A stretch of 64,000 bases of DNA from Asticcacaulis sp. AC466 (GCF_000495815.1 NZ_AWGE01000014.1:62001-126000); one strand, 5' to 3'. Shown: positions 26,561 through 36,528, counted from the first letter of the stretch. Program-made: numbers and translations. The notes: generated by a model from the letters alone, not told the origin.

Positions 26561-27778
26561 ATGCCCAGCCCTGAAAATTCAGCCTATATCTATGACCATG
26601 TGCGGTCGCCGCGCGGTAAGGGCAAGAAGGACGGCAGCCTCCACCAGATTACCGCCCTTGACCTGTCGGCTCAGGTGCTGAGCACGCTGCGCGATCGCTC
26701 GAACCTCGACACCACCCTGGTTGACGATGTGACCTGGGGCTGCGTGACGCCGGTGGGCGAACAGGGCGGGGACATCGCCCGGGCCGCCGTTCTGGCCGCC
26801 AAGTATTCGCAAACCACGGCGGGCGCTCAGGTCAATCGCTTCTGCGCCTCGGGTCTGGAAGCCGTCAATATCGCCGCCGCCAAGGTGGTGTCGGGCGAAG
26901 CGACCATGGCCATCGGCGGGGGCGTCGAATGCATGAGCCGCGTTCCGATGGGATCGGACGGCGGGGCGTGGGCCATCGACGTCAATGCGGCCTTTCCGAC
27001 CTATTTCGTGCCGCAGGGCGTATCGGCCGACATGATCGCCACCAAGTGGGGCTTTTCGCGCACCGATTGCGACGCCTATGCCGTCGAAAGCCACAAGCGT
27101 GCCGCCCGGTCGTGGGCGGAAGGCCGTTTCAAGAATTCGGTCATTTCGGTCAAGGATCAGATGGGCATCACCGCGCTGGATCACGATGAAAGCGTGCGTC
27201 CCAATACGGATATGCAGACGCTGGGCGGGCTTAATCCCTCCTTCCAGATGATGGGCGAAATGGCCTTCGATTCGGTCATCAATCAGCGCTACCCTGAGGT
27301 CGAACGCATCAATCACGTCCATACGCCGGGCAATTCCTCCTCCATCGTCGATGGCGCGGCCGCCGTTCTGGTCGGTTCGAAAGAGGCCGGCCGGATCACG
27401 GGCATGAAGGCCAAGGCGCGCATCCTGGGCACGGCCTCCATCGGTTCGGAGCCGTCGATCATGCTGACCGGCCCGTCCTTCGTCACTGAAAAGGTGCTCA
27501 AGAAGCTGGGCATGACCGTGGGTGACATCGACCTTTACGAACTGAACGAAGCCTTCGCGGCCGTGGTTCTGCGTTACATGCAGGTGCTCGATATTCCGCA
27601 CGACAAGATGAATGTCTGCGGCGGCGCCATTGCCATGGGCCATCCGCTGGGCGCGACCGGCGCCATGATCCTCGGCACGCTGGCCGATGAGCTGGAACGG
27701 TCCGGCAAATCGACGGGGCTGGCCGTCCTGTGTGTCGGCGGCGGCATGGCCACCGCCACGGTCATCGAGCGCGTATAA
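26561..27778 (+). CDS. fadA: Acetyl-CoA acyltransferase (thiolase)
   Basis: 405 residues. Active-site Cys is in [15 protein letters not shown], and the His and second Cys are in [16 protein letters not shown] and [11 protein letters not shown]. It splits 3-ketoacyl-CoA in beta-oxidation. It is followed after 23 bp by the multifunctional FadB-type gene, which defines a fatty-acid degradation operon. GGAG stands before the ATG. Confidence 0.9.
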   Translation: MPSPENSAYIYDHVRSPRGKGKKDGSLHQITALDLSAQVLSTLRDRSNLDTTLVDDVTWGCVTPVGEQGGDIARAAVLAAKYSQTTAGAQVNRFCASGLEAVNIAAAKVVSGEATMAIGGGVECMSRVPMGSDGGAWAIDVNAAFPTYFVPQGVSADMIATKWGFSRTDCDAYAVESHKRAARSWAEGRFKNSVISVKDQMGITALDHDESVRPNTDMQTLGGLNPSFQMMGEMAFDSVINQRYPEVERINHVHTPGNSSSIVDGAAAVLVGSKEAGRITGMKAKARILGTASIGSEPSIMLTGPSFVTEKVLKKLGMTVGDIDLYELNEAFAAVVLRYMQVLDIPHDKMNVCGGAIAMGHPLGATGAMILGTLADELERSGKSTGLAVLCVGGGMATATVIERV

Positions 27779-27801
27779 GAAAACAGCAGGGAATAACCAC
27801 T

Positions 27802-30027
27802 ATGGAAAATTTTAAGACCGATCTCGACGCCGACGGCATCCTGCTCTGCACCTTCGACGTGCCCGGCAAGACGATGAACACCTTCACCAAGTCGGCTCTG
27901 GCCGATGTCGAAGCCATTGCCAACCGCGCCAAAAGCGAAGCCGACATCAAGGGCGTGGTCATCACCTCCGGCAAGACGAACGGCTTCTGCGCCGGCGCCG
28001 ATCTTGAGGAACTGTTCGGCGGCGGCTGGGAAGCCGATGCCTCTCTGCAGGGCGAAGACCTGCTCAAGGCCACCTTCGATGCCGCGTTTGAAATGAACCG
28101 CGTCTATCGCCTGCTCGAAACCTGCGGCAAGCCGGTGGCGGTCGCGATCAACGGCCTGGCGCTCGGCGGCGGGTTGGAACTGTCGCTGGCCTGTCATTAC
28201 CGCGTGCTGTCGAATGGGCCCAAGGTTCAGGTCGGCCTGCCCGAAATCAAGATCGGCCTGTTCCCCGGCGGCGGCGGTTCGCAACGCTTGCCGCGCCTGA
28301 TCGGCGCGCAAGCCGCGCTCATGGCCATGTCGGAAGGCAAGTCGTTCAAGCCCGCCGAAGCGCTGGGTGCGGGCGTGGTCGATGAAGTGGTCGATAACGA
28401 CAAGGTGGTCGAAGCCGCCAAGACCTGGATCAAGACCAAGGGCGATCCGGTCCAGCGCTGGGACAAGAAGGATTACAAGATTCCCGGCGGCGGTCCGTAC
28501 CATCCGGCGGGCGCTCAGGTCTTCATCATGGGCAATGCCTTGCTGCGCAAGCAGTCCTACGGCAATTACCCGGCGGTGGTGAACCTGATGCACAGCGTCT
28601 ACGAAGGCCTGCAACTGCCGTTCGATACGGCGATCAAGGTCGAGACGCGCTACTTCGCCAAGACGTTGATGACGCCGCAGGCCAAGGCCATGCTGCGCAC
28701 CTTCTTCTTCTCCATGCAGGCCATCGCCAAGGGCTCAGGCCGTCCGTCAGGCGTGCCCAAGGCTGAGTTCACGCAAGTGGCCGTTCTGGGCGCGGGCATG
28801 ATGGGGGCGGGCATCGCCTACGTCCAGGCCCTGGCCGGTATCAAGACGATCCTGATCGACCGCGACCAGGAAAGCGCCGACAAGGGCCGCAAGCATTGCG
28901 AAGACCTGCTCATGAAGCAGGTGTCGCGCGGCAAGATGACCAAGGAAAAGATGGCCGAGACGCTGGACCTGATCGTGGCGACGCCCGATTACGACCAGAT
29001 CAAGGGCTCTGAGCTGGTCATCGAGGCCGTGTTCGAAAACACCGAGCTGAAGGAAAAGGTCACCAAGGATGCCGAAGCGCGCCTCTATTCGGGCGACAAG
29101 GCCGATAGCGCCATCTTCGGGTCCAACACCTCGACCATCCCCATCACCATCCTGTCCACCGCGTCGCAAAAGCCGGAAAACTTCATCGGTATCCACTTCT
29201 TCTCGCCCGTCGATAAGATGATGCTGGTCGAAATCATTCTCGGCAAGGAAACGTCGGACGAGACGCTGGCCAAGGCGATCGACTACGTCCTCAAGATCCG
29301 CAAGACGCCGATCGCGGTCAATGACAGCCGTGGCTTCTACACCTCGCGCTGCTTCGCCACCTTCGTCGCCGAAGGCATGGCATTGTGGGCGGACGGCTAC
29401 GCGCCGGCCATCATCGACAATGTCGGCCGCATGACCGGTATGCCGCGCGGCCCGCTGGAAATGAATGACGACGTGGCGCTTGATCTTATGGTCAAGGTCC
29501 AGGCCGAAATGGCCAAGTCGCAAGGCGATGCCTATGTCCCGCTGGCCGGCGAAAAGGAAGTCGCCGACATGGTGGCCAAGGGCCGTTACGGCCGCAAGAA
29601 CGGCAAGGGCTTCTACGACTACCCGGCGGAAAAGGGCGCCAGCAAGACCCTGTGGTCCGGCCTGTCCGACTACTTCACGCCGACCGTCACCGAGGCCGAA
29701 CCGTCAGACGTCGCGGAAATCAAGACGCGCCTTCTGTACCGTCAGGCCGTCGAGGCGGCGCGCTGCTTCGAAGAAGGAGTCATCACCGATCCGCGCGAAG
29801 CCGATGTCGGCTCCATCCTGGCCTGGGGCTTTGCGCCGTGGTCGGGCGGGGTTATCTCGCTGATCGATTCCATCGGCGTGGCGGCCTTCGTCGCGGAACT
29901 GGATCGCCTGACCCAGGCCTACGGGGCGCGGTTCGAACCGCCGAAGCTGCTGCGTGACATGGCGGCCAAGGGCGAAACCTTCTACGGCCGCTTCGGCAAG
30001 GACGCCAAGGCCGGAAAAGCGGCGTAA
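27802..30027 (+). CDS. fadB: Enoyl-CoA hydratase / 3-hydroxyacyl-CoA dehydrogenase
   Basis: 741 residues. The N-terminal crotonase domain ([13 protein letters not shown] oxyanion loop; [20 protein letters not shown] with the catalytic Glu) is fused to the NAD-binding dehydrogenase domain ([17 protein letters not shown]) and its C-terminal helical domain ([32 protein letters not shown]). It catalyses the second and third steps of beta-oxidation. ATG 27802 has CAGGGAA upstream. A palindromic repeat element begins 20 bp after the stop. Confidence 0.92.
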   Translation: MENFKTDLDADGILLCTFDVPGKTMNTFTKSALADVEAIANRAKSEADIKGVVITSGKTNGFCAGADLEELFGGGWEADASLQGEDLLKATFDAAFEMNRVYRLLETCGKPVAVAINGLALGGGLELSLACHYRVLSNGPKVQVGLPEIKIGLFPGGGGSQRLPRLIGAQAALMAMSEGKSFKPAEALGAGVVDEVVDNDKVVEAAKTWIKTKGDPVQRWDKKDYKIPGGGPYHPAGAQVFIMGNALLRKQSYGNYPAVVNLMHSVYEGLQLPFDTAIKVETRYFAKTLMTPQAKAMLRTFFFSMQAIAKGSGRPSGVPKAEFTQVAVLGAGMMGAGIAYVQALAGIKTILIDRDQESADKGRKHCEDLLMKQVSRGKMTKEKMAETLDLIVATPDYDQIKGSELVIEAVFENTELKEKVTKDAEARLYSGDKADSAIFGSNTSTIPITILSTASQKPENFIGIHFFSPVDKMMLVEIILGKETSDETLAKAIDYVLKIRKTPIAVNDSRGFYTSRCFATFVAEGMALWADGYAPAIIDNVGRMTGMPRGPLEMNDDVALDLMVKVQAEMAKSQGDAYVPLAGEKEVADMVAKGRYGRKNGKGFYDYPAEKGASKTLWSGLSDYFTPTVTEAEPSDVAEIKTRLLYRQAVEAARCFEEGVITDPREADVGSILAWGFAPWSGGVISLIDSIGVAAFVAELDRLTQAYGARFEPPKLLRDMAAKGETFYGRFGKDAKAGKAA

Positions 30028-30047
30028 GGGTAAAGGGAATAATAATC

Positions 30048-30236
30048 TTGTACCTCCCTGGCTTCGCCGGGGAGGGGGACCGCACGAGACGCGAAGCGTT
30101 GAGATGTGGTGGTGGGGTGTCTGTCTTTACCCGGTATGTGGCAGGTATTAACCTAAACGAGATGCCCCACCACCACATCTTGCGGGCAAGCCCGCTTCGT
30201 GCGGTTCCCCTCCCCATCCAAGATGGGGAGGTACAA
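30048..30236. repeat. Nested palindromic intergenic element, copy 1
   Basis: 189 bp with terminal inverted repeats TTGTACCTCCC (30048–30058) and GGGAGGTACAA (30226–30236). Inside is a second perfect 16-bp pair, AGATGTGGTGGTGGGG (30102–30117) and its complement (30165–30180). Between outer and inner arms are GACCGCACGAGAC on the left and CGCTTCGTGCGG on the right. Copy 2 at 43394–43651 shares all of these parts. There is no open frame or transposase, so it is MITE- or REP-like. Confidence 0.75.
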
Positions 30237-30536
30237 TGTTGTCGTCATCCACGACTGGCGAAACTACGTAAGCTTTAAAGCCGCTGTGCGAGATGGCGAC
30301 TTTTTTGCTGAGTCTACCGTGTCCGACACAGGGCAGTGGCGGCGGTGACAACCCATGTGGTTGGGAGGAATCAGATAGGCGCAGCCTTCAGTCGTTAGGT
30401 GTGCGCCGGCATAGCCTGTCCTTATGGAGCAACAAGACGAATGTTCTCGCCTTACCGAAGCGTATATGTCACTTCCCACACCAGCGCTTTAATCCCTCTG
30501 GCCTCGATATTTGGATAGCTTTTTTGAATAGAGTGG

Positions 30537-30873
30537 CTAATTTTTTTTGGCGATCTTTTGTAGGGAATCCGTTTGTTCAAACGGAATGTTATTCGCAAAA
30601 ACCCTAATTGCTGAAATCCTGGGCAGTAAATCGGAAGTTTTTTTTGGGCCGAATTTCTTAGTTAGATCGTCCAAGTATTCGCCGGGATAAGAGTGCTTCC
30701 CATATCCAATATAGATGCATAAAGCCTTTGTTATATCATTTTCGAAGAACAGCATTTTATTGCCCTTTGAAATAGTCATGCGTTCCCGGTGGAGCCGTTA
30801 CGTTTGCGTGTGCGTGAGCCGGTAGCGCCAGCAAGGACAATATCAGCCAAGTGCGCGTCACTCTTTTGATCAT
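30537..30873 (-). pseudogene. Small exported protein, apparently frameshifted
   Basis: From ATG 30873 (GGGAA 5 bp upstream) a 38-residue frame encodes a signal peptide (MIKRVTRTWLILSLLALPAHA) and a few mature residues before a stop at 30757. In the +1 frame an 80-residue stretch (starting MTISKGNKMLFFENDITKAL at 30779) continues to 30537. Reading the two as one protein would give about 115 residues after a frameshift near 30770. Alternatively the second frame is a separate small gene. No family is recognised. Confidence 0.35.
30568..30585. promoter_or_regulatory. Perfect palindrome TCCGTTTG-TT-CAAACGGA
   Basis: An 8-bp dyad inside the 3' end of the broken gene, preceded by AA as at 11651. 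It is nearly the same as the yeiH upstream palindrome at 11652–11671. Role unknown. Confidence 0.3.
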
Positions 30874-31115
30874 ATTTTCCCATTTGGCGGACAGGCTATC
30901 GTCCGGTCCGCCGTATGGCAAGCCCAAGTGGATATCTGGGTGGCGGGACAACAGGAATAGCCTGAACGGCAACCACAGTATCTTAGTCGCAAGCGTATTA
31001 TTTCCCTCTCGCATCAAAACTGACGCGTTCGGTTAGGTCTTATGGCTTGCGCAAGCCTGCGTTTCGCGCTTGAAGACAATCGTATACCAAGCCGCCGCCT
31101 GCCGAGAGACCCGAC

Positions 31116-32285
31116 ATGAAAGAAACGACCCGCCTGACCAGCGCCACCTATGGCCGCGCCAACTCCCGCCGGGCGGTCAACACGCCGGTGGAACGCGGAT
31201 CGACCGTGCTCATGGAAAGCGCCGAAGTCCTTTATAATGACGACATCAAGCCGACCTACGGCACGGACGGGCTATCGACCCAGACCGAATTGTGCCGGCT
31301 CATCGCCGATCTGGAAGGGGCCGCTGAGGCCCACATCCTGCCCAGCGGTCTGGCGGCCCTGACTCTGCCCATCTTTGCCTTTCTGGCGGCGGGAGACGAG
31401 ATTCTGGTGGCCAATGCCGCCTATCGCCCGGTGCGGCGCTTCCTCGATACCCAGTTGCAGCGTTACGGCGTCGCCGCCCGCTATTACGATCCAGCCCTGA
31501 CGGCGGAGGCGGTGCTGGCTCTGGCCACGCCAGCAACCAAGATGATCTATGTCGAAAGCCCGGGGTCGCTGACCTTCGATATTCAGGATATTCCCGGCAT
31601 TGCGCGGCTGGCGCGCGAACGCGGCATCCTGACCCTGTGCGACAATACCTATGGCGCGGGTGTGCTGTTCAAGCCGTTGCGGCATGGCGTCGATCTCAGC
31701 ATGCAGGCCCTGACCAAATATGTCGGCGGACATTCCGACGTGCTGATCGGGTCTTTGTCGGTGTCCGACCCCAAGTTGGGCAAGGTCATCTATGACACCA
31801 TCAAGGCGTGGGGCTTCTTCACCTCGGCCGACGAATCCTATCTGGCGTCGCGCGGTATCCGCTCGCTGCATTTGCGCATCAAGCAGTCGGGTGACAGCGC
31901 GCTGAAGATCGCCAAATGGCTGGAAGGTCGTCCGGAAGTCTTGCGCGTCGTCCATCCGGGGCTGGACAGCCATCCCGGTCACGACATCTTCGCCCGCGAT
32001 TTCACCGCGGCCAACGGCCTGTTCATGGTGTTGTTCAAGGGCAATGGCGAGGCCGATTCACAGGCCTTCCTTAACCGGCTGAAATTGTTCGGGCTGGGGT
32101 TCAGCTGGGGCGGTTACGAAAGCCTGGCGACCAATTGCGAGCCGCAGATCCGCACGCGCACCCGCATTGGCGACGCGCCCGATCCGTACCGCGAAGGGTC
32201 GGCGGTGCGCTTCTATGTCGGGCTGGAAGATGCCGACGACCTGATCGCGGATATCGAACAGGCGCTGAGCGTTTTTTCCGCCTAA
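31116..32285 (+). CDS. metC: Cystathionine beta-lyase
   Basis: 389 residues, PLP-dependent Cys/Met-metabolism family. It cleaves cystathionine to homocysteine, pyruvate and ammonia. NTPVERGSTVLMES, YGTDGLSTQTELC and LPSGLAALTLPIFAFL are MetC segments. DNTYGAGVLFKPLRHG is followed by the PLP-lysine region ALTKYVGGHSDVLIG. Length is normal. It probably forms a single-gene unit ending at the hairpin at 32300–32335. Confidence 0.9.
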   Translation: MKETTRLTSATYGRANSRRAVNTPVERGSTVLMESAEVLYNDDIKPTYGTDGLSTQTELCRLIADLEGAAEAHILPSGLAALTLPIFAFLAAGDEILVANAAYRPVRRFLDTQLQRYGVAARYYDPALTAEAVLALATPATKMIYVESPGSLTFDIQDIPGIARLARERGILTLCDNTYGAGVLFKPLRHGVDLSMQALTKYVGGHSDVLIGSLSVSDPKLGKVIYDTIKAWGFFTSADESYLASRGIRSLHLRIKQSGDSALKIAKWLEGRPEVLRVVHPGLDSHPGHDIFARDFTAANGLFMVLFKGNGEADSQAFLNRLKLFGLGFSWGGYESLATNCEPQIRTRTRIGDAPDPYREGSAVRFYVGLEDADDLIADIEQALSVFSA

Positions 32286-32299
32286 GAGCCCCTCACCCC

Positions 32300-32335
32300 A
32301 GCCCTCTCCCCGCACAGGCGGGGCGAGGGGGCTAT
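32300..32335. terminator. GC-rich hairpin between convergent genes
   Basis: AGCCCTCTCCCCG, a CACAGG loop, then CGGGGCGAGGGGGCT form a strong imperfect hairpin between metC (plus) and the nitronate monooxygenase gene (minus). It resembles the REP-like CCCTCTCCCC elements common in GC-rich bacteria. Confidence 0.55.
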
Positions 32336-33288
32336 AGGTCGTACAGTTCGGCCTTGGCCGTAAAGGCCGCATGGGCGGCGTGGAACTCGGCTTTCAGCCG
32401 TGCGACCAGGTCGGCGACGGGCAATATGTCATGAATGGAGCCGACGCCCTGACCGGCGGACCAGATGGTCTTCCACGCCTTGGCTTCGGTGTTCAGTTCC
32501 TCGCCCATGTCGATCTTGTGGTGCGGGTCTTTCGCCGCCGCCGGATCGAGGCCATTATTGATCAGGGACGGCGTCAGGAAGTTGGCGTTGATGCCGGAAA
32601 TGGCGTCGGTATAGGTGATGTCCTTGGCCGAGCTTTCAACCAGCATTTCGCGGTAGCCTTCGACGGCGCGGGCTTCTTTTGTGGCGATAAAGCGCGTGCC
32701 CATATAGCCCAGGTCCGCCCCGGCCATCAGGCCCGCCGCCACGTCGCCGCCGGTTGATTGCGCGCCGGACAACAGGATGGTGCCTTTGAAAAATTCGCGC
32801 ACCTCGTTGAGCAGGGCGAACGGATGCTGGTTGCCGGCATGGCCGCCCGCACCGGCCGACACCAGGATCAGGCCATCGACCCCGGCTTCCATCGCCTTGC
32901 GCGCATGGCGGGCATTGATGACGTCATGGAAAACGACGCCGCCGTAGGAATGGACGGCATCGACGATGTCCTTGACCGCGCCCAGCGAGGTGATGACCAG
33001 GGGCACCTGATGCTGAACCGTGATCTGAATATCGGCCATCAGGCGTGTATTGGTGTTGTGGACGATCAGGTTGACCCCAAAGGCGGCATCGTTCGGGCCC
33101 AGCGCGGCCTTGATCTGGTCCAGCCACTCGGCATAGCCTTCGCTGGTTCGCTGATTGAGCGCCGGAAACGTGCCGATCATGCCCGATTTGCAGGTGGCGA
33201 TGACCAGTTCCGGACCCGACACCAGAAACATCGGCGCGGCGACGGCGGGAAAACGCAGGTTTTTGTTCAGCGAAGCGGGGACGGCCAT
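32332..33288 (-). CDS. Nitronate monooxygenase (2-nitropropane dioxygenase-like)
   Basis: 318 residues, FMN-dependent TIM barrel. APMFLVSGPELVIATCKSGMIG is the typical N-terminal flavin region; VFHDVINARHARKAMEAGVDGLI contains the conserved His, and SAGAGGHAG and LSGAQSTGGDVAAGLMAGADLGYMGTRF bind the FMN phosphate. Relatives oxidise alkyl nitronates, but many serve unknown flavin chemistry; a role near acyl-CoA metabolism is possible because the upstream TTGACG-N4-CGTAAA site is shared with the fad operon. AGAGGAA precedes the ATG. Confidence 0.85.
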   Translation of the reverse strand: MAVPASLNKNLRFPAVAAPMFLVSGPELVIATCKSGMIGTFPALNQRTSEGYAEWLDQIKAALGPNDAAFGVNLIVHNTNTRLMADIQITVQHQVPLVITSLGAVKDIVDAVHSYGGVVFHDVINARHARKAMEAGVDGLILVSAGAGGHAGNQHPFALLNEVREFFKGTILLSGAQSTGGDVAAGLMAGADLGYMGTRFIATKEARAVEGYREMLVESSAKDITYTDAISGINANFLTPSLINNGLDPAAAKDPHHKIDMGEELNTEAKAWKTIWSAGQGVGSIHDILPVADLVARLKAEFHAAHAAFTAKAELYDL

Positions 33289-33358
33289 TTCATTTCCTCT
33301 TTATGTGCCGCTCAGGCGCGTTAAAACGGCCGAGCGTTTTGCAGAGATTACGCTGAAA

Positions 33359-33374
33359 TTGACGTTCGCGTAAA
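33359..33374. promoter_or_regulatory. TTGACG-N4-CGTAAA site, second copy
   Basis: TTGACGTTCGCGTAAA lies between the divergent nitronate monooxygenase and queF genes, 70 bp before the former and 36 bp before the latter. It differs from the fadA site in only one base of 16. Confidence 0.5.
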
Positions 33375-33410
33375 GTTGAAAGTGCGCGGTTGGCGGGCTA
33401 TATCCAGGCG

Positions 33411-33872
33411 ATGAGCCATTACACCGACAATCTGACGCAACTGGGCGGCGATGCCCGTCCGGTCAACGATCCCGCCCAGGCAACGCTGGAACGCGTGCCC
33501 AATCCGCATAGCGATGTTGACTATGTCGCACGCTTCACTGCGCCGGAATTCACCTCCCTGTGCCCCGTGACGGGCCAGCCCGATTTCGCCCATCTGGTCA
33601 TCGACTATGTGCCGGGGGAGTGGCTGGTCGAATCCAAGTCCTTGAAGCTGTTCCTGACCAGTTTCCGCAATCACGGCGCCTTTCATGAGGATTGCACCGT
33701 CTATATCGCCAAGCGTTTGAAGGACCTGCTTGCGCCGCGCTGGCTGCGCATCGGCGGGTTCTGGTATCCGCGCGGCGGCATCCCGATCGATGTCTTCTGG
33801 CAAACCGGCGACGCGCCAAAGGGCGTCTATGTGCCGGACTTCGGTGTGCCGACCTATCGCGGCCGGGGGTAA
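33411..33872 (+). CDS. queF: NADPH-dependent preQ0 reductase (QueF)
   Basis: 153 residues, the short (type I) form. It reduces 7-cyano-7-deazaguanine to preQ1 in queuosine biosynthesis. The catalytic Cys is in [14 protein letters not shown], and the QueF motif is [23 protein letters not shown] 33411 matches the usual family start; the ribosome site is weak. A small membrane-protein gene follows after 6 bp. Confidence 0.92.
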   Translation: MSHYTDNLTQLGGDARPVNDPAQATLERVPNPHSDVDYVARFTAPEFTSLCPVTGQPDFAHLVIDYVPGEWLVESKSLKLFLTSFRNHGAFHEDCTVYIAKRLKDLLAPRWLRIGGFWYPRGGIPIDVFWQTGDAPKGVYVPDFGVPTYRGRG

Positions 33873-33878
33873 ACACGG

Positions 33879-34355
33879 ATGAGGGGGCTGTGGGGGAATT
33901 TCTGGTTTCGGATGCTGGTTACGGCGGCCGTATCGGTCCCCATGGCCATCTTTGCGCTGTGGGCGACGCCCTATATAGCTGTCGGTCTTGGGGCTGCTTT
34001 TGGCATCTTAGGCTTTTCGCAGGATGTCAGCTTTGTATTCCGGCCCGGCATGTTTTTAGCCGCCTTGCCCGCCGTACCGTTCTGGTTGCTGGCCGAACCC
34101 CGCCTGTGGGGGCGCCGGGCACCGCTACCGTTCGGCAGTTATCTGACGTTTGTGGTGGTGCTTTTTCCGGCCCTGTTTTTGTCCGTTTTTGTTCTGATTC
34201 AATACGAATTAACCAACCCGGTGGTGAACCTGGGGATTTTGTGCGCCAGCTATCTCGGTACGGCGCTATTGGCCGGTGGCGCGGGCTATGGCTATTACCG
34301 GTTCTGGCGACATGGCCAGGATCGCCTGCCGCCCGTGATTCCGGACGTGTTTTAG
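33879..34355 (+). CDS. Hypothetical four-helix membrane protein
   Basis: 158 residues with four strongly hydrophobic segments and short loops. GGGGG lies before the ATG. No family is recognised. It is probably cotranscribed with queF (6-bp gap), but nothing links it to queuosine; it could be a small transporter or a membrane-organising protein. Confidence 0.6.
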   Translation: MRGLWGNFWFRMLVTAAVSVPMAIFALWATPYIAVGLGAAFGILGFSQDVSFVFRPGMFLAALPAVPFWLLAEPRLWGRRAPLPFGSYLTFVVVLFPALFLSVFVLIQYELTNPVVNLGILCASYLGTALLAGGAGYGYYRFWRHGQDRLPPVIPDVF

Positions 34356-34379
34356 GCCGGACGTGTTTTAGGGTTCGCC

Positions 34380-35000
34380 TTAGCCCTGCCACCATGACAC
34401 GCGGCTGGCGTAGTCGGGGCGTTCGCGTTCCAGCGGCGCTTCCGACGGGGTGCCGAGGAAGATCCAGCCGGCGACGTTTTCGCCGTCGCTCAGGCCGAGT
34501 ACGGTCTTGGCCTCTTCGTCATAGCTATACCAGTCGGTGATCCAGTTGGCGCCGTAGCCTAGCGCGCCGGCGGCAATCAGCAGGTTCTGGCAGACGGCGG
34601 CGGCGGACAATTGCTGTTCCCACAACGGCTTCTTGTACGGAAATACGGGGCTGGAAATAACCAGCAGGGCTTCGGGCGGGATGGACAGTTTTTGCAATGC
34701 GCCCACCGCCTTGCGGTCGTCGCGCGATTCCGCGAGGGCCTTGAGCCGTTCGACCAGTTGCGCCTTGCTGTCCGGCGTAAAGCGGACGATGCGCCATGGC
34801 CCGAGCTTGCCATGATCGGGCACCCGAAAGCCGATGCGGATCAGGAGGTCGATTTCGTCTTCGGACGGGGCGGGCAGGCCGAGGGTCGGGGCCGGCGCGC
34901 TGCGGCGATGGAACAGCACGTCCAGGGTTTCGGCGGACTTTTTTTGCGGTACGGGCTGGCCGAATTCGATCGGGGTCTGGTCAAAGGCGGGGAGGGACAT
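34380..35000 (-). CDS. Nitroreductase-family oxidoreductase (YdjA-like)
   Basis: 206 residues. FHRRSAPAPTL is the N-terminal FMN-binding Arg motif, GFRVPDHGKLGPWRIV the YdjA-like dinucleotide segment, and AAAVCQNLLIAAGALGYGANW the family's core helix. It reduces nitroaromatics or quinone-like substrates with NAD(P)H. ATG 35000 starts the conserved fold; further in-frame sequence upstream overlaps the divergent Nudix gene. Confidence 0.85.
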   Translation of the reverse strand: MSLPAFDQTPIEFGQPVPQKKSAETLDVLFHRRSAPAPTLGLPAPSEDEIDLLIRIGFRVPDHGKLGPWRIVRFTPDSKAQLVERLKALAESRDDRKAVGALQKLSIPPEALLVISSPVFPYKKPLWEQQLSAAAVCQNLLIAAGALGYGANWITDWYSYDEEAKTVLGLSDGENVAGWIFLGTPSEAPLERERPDYASRVSWWQG

Positions 35001-35048
35001 GCTATGGCTTTCGCGAAGAGACTCGATGCGTCCATATATAGGTGAGCC

Positions 35049-35681
35049 GTGACCGATAAGAAACCCAACCTGCCGCCCTGGGATACCGAAGCCGCCCTGG
35101 GCCAGCGCCCCGGCTGGCAAAGGGTCAAATCGCATGTCGCCTTTCAGAACCCGTGGATCACCGTCGAAAGCCACGATGTTGTCGCCCCCACCGGGCGGGC
35201 AGCGCATTACGGAGTGGTGCGCTTCGCCAACCGCGCCATCGGTATATTGCCCCTGTTCGATGACGGCACGGTGCCGATGGTCGGGCAGGCGCGGTTCGCG
35301 CTGGACTCCTATAGCTGGGAGATACCCGAGGGCGGCGCGCCCTTTGACGAAGACCCGCTTGATGGCGCCAAACGCGAACTGCGCGAAGAAGCGGGGTTGA
35401 TTGCCGCCAACTGGACGCAGATTGCGCAACTGGAGCTGTCGAACTCGGTGACCGACGAGGTGGCGGTCTGCTATCTGGCGACCGGCCTGAGCGAAGGCGA
35501 TGTCGAACCGGACGATACCGAAGTGTTCGCCCACGCCCGCGTGCCCTTCCGCGATCTGCTCGACGCGGTAAAAAATTATCAGGTGCGCGATGCCTTAACC
35601 GTTGTCAGCGTATGGCGCGTCTACCATATGGCCATGACGGGTGATTTGCCGCCGCATCTGCGAGATGCTATAGTTGGCTGA
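35049..35681 (+). CDS. Nudix hydrolase (ADP-sugar pyrophosphatase-like)
   Basis: 210 residues. The Nudix box is GGAPFDEDPLDGAKRELREE followed by AGL, complete. Its N-terminal VAFQNPWITVESHDVVAPTG and the following beta strands resemble ADP-ribose pyrophosphatases. GTG 35049 has AGGTGAG directly upstream. It is followed by cysE, whose start lies 19 bp past the stop. Confidence 0.85.
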   Translation: MTDKKPNLPPWDTEAALGQRPGWQRVKSHVAFQNPWITVESHDVVAPTGRAAHYGVVRFANRAIGILPLFDDGTVPMVGQARFALDSYSWEIPEGGAPFDEDPLDGAKRELREEAGLIAANWTQIAQLELSNSVTDEVAVCYLATGLSEGDVEPDDTEVFAHARVPFRDLLDAVKNYQVRDALTVVSVWRVYHMAMTGDLPPHLRDAIVG

Positions 35682-35700
35682 GATAGTGCAGGAGAGTCTC

Positions 35701-36528
35701 ATGGCTCAGGTTTTCGAAGTCATCAACCCGGACGACAAGCCGATCTGGCTCAATCTGCGCCAGGAGGCGTCGGATGCGCTGGCGGCCGAGCCCGGCCTGG
35801 CGTCGATGCTGCATTCCACAATCCTGTCCCACGACGATCTGGCCAGCGCGCTCAGCTATCATATCGCGCGCAAGCTGGGCGACGATACTATTCGCGGCAT
35901 GACCCTGCGCGAAATCGTGCGCAAGGCCTACGCCACCGAACCGGCCCTGGTCGATTATGCCCAGGCCGATTTGCAGGCCGTCTATGAGCGCGATCCGGCC
36001 GCCAAGGGCTATTTGCAGGCCTTCATGTTCTTCAAGGGCTTCCTGTCGCTTCAGATTTACCGCGTGTCGCACCGCCTGTGGCAGGACGGCCGCCACACCA
36101 TGGCGCATTTTCTGCAAAGCCGGGTGTCCGAGCTTTTCCAGATCGATATCAATCCGGCTGCCCGTATCGGCAAGGGCGTCTTCCTCGACCACGGCACCGG
36201 CATTGTCATTGGTGAGACGGCGGTGGTCGGCGACGACTGCTCGATCCTGCAAGGGGTGACCCTGGGCGGGACCGGGGCGGAACGCGGCGATCGTCACCCC
36301 AAGGTCGGCCGGGGCGTGCTTTTGGGCGCCGGGGCCAATGTGCTGGGCAATATCACCATCGGTGACTACGCCAAGATCGCCTCGGGCTCCGTGGTGCTCA
36401 AGCCGGTTCCGGCCCATTGCACGGCGGCGGGCGTGCCGGCCAAGCTGATCAATTGCAAGACCTGCGAAGACCCGGCCCGCCAGATGGACCACACCATGCC
36501 GGAAATCGATACCGACTATTCGATTTGA
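35701..36528 (+). CDS. cysE: Serine O-acetyltransferase
   Basis: 275 residues. It acetylates serine for cysteine synthesis. The N-terminal helical domain (residues 1–140) is followed by the left-handed beta-helix: FQIDINPAARIGKGVFLDHG, TGIVIGETAVVGDDCSILQG, GDRHPKVGRGVLLGAGANVLGNITIG. ATG 35701 has AGGAG 7 bp upstream; an earlier in-frame TTG at 35674 overlaps the Nudix stop. The next gene is DUF3126, a pairing seen in many alphaproteobacteria. Confidence 0.93.
   Translation: MAQVFEVINPDDKPIWLNLRQEASDALAAEPGLASMLHSTILSHDDLASALSYHIARKLGDDTIRGMTLREIVRKAYATEPALVDYAQADLQAVYERDPAAKGYLQAFMFFKGFLSLQIYRVSHRLWQDGRHTMAHFLQSRVSELFQIDINPAARIGKGVFLDHGTGIVIGETAVVGDDCSILQGVTLGGTGAERGDRHPKVGRGVLLGAGANVLGNITIGDYAKIASGSVVLKPVPAHCTAAGVPAKLINCKTCEDPARQMDHTMPEIDTDYSI

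Larger units (their letters stand above)
30237..31115. other. Decayed, AT-rich intergenic stretch
   Basis: About 880 bp between the repeat and metC. It is richer in A and T than its surroundings and has no intact recognisable gene on either strand. Its clearest content is a small broken secreted-protein gene on the minus strand and the palindrome at 30568–30585. A plus-strand frame at 30293–30607 lacks a ribosome site and protein-like composition. Confidence 0.5.

Noticed and set aside
30293-30607. 104-residue plus-strand open frame in the decayed stretch
   Set aside because: Composition is not protein-like, no ribosome site, and it overlaps the signal-peptide gene remnants on the other strand.
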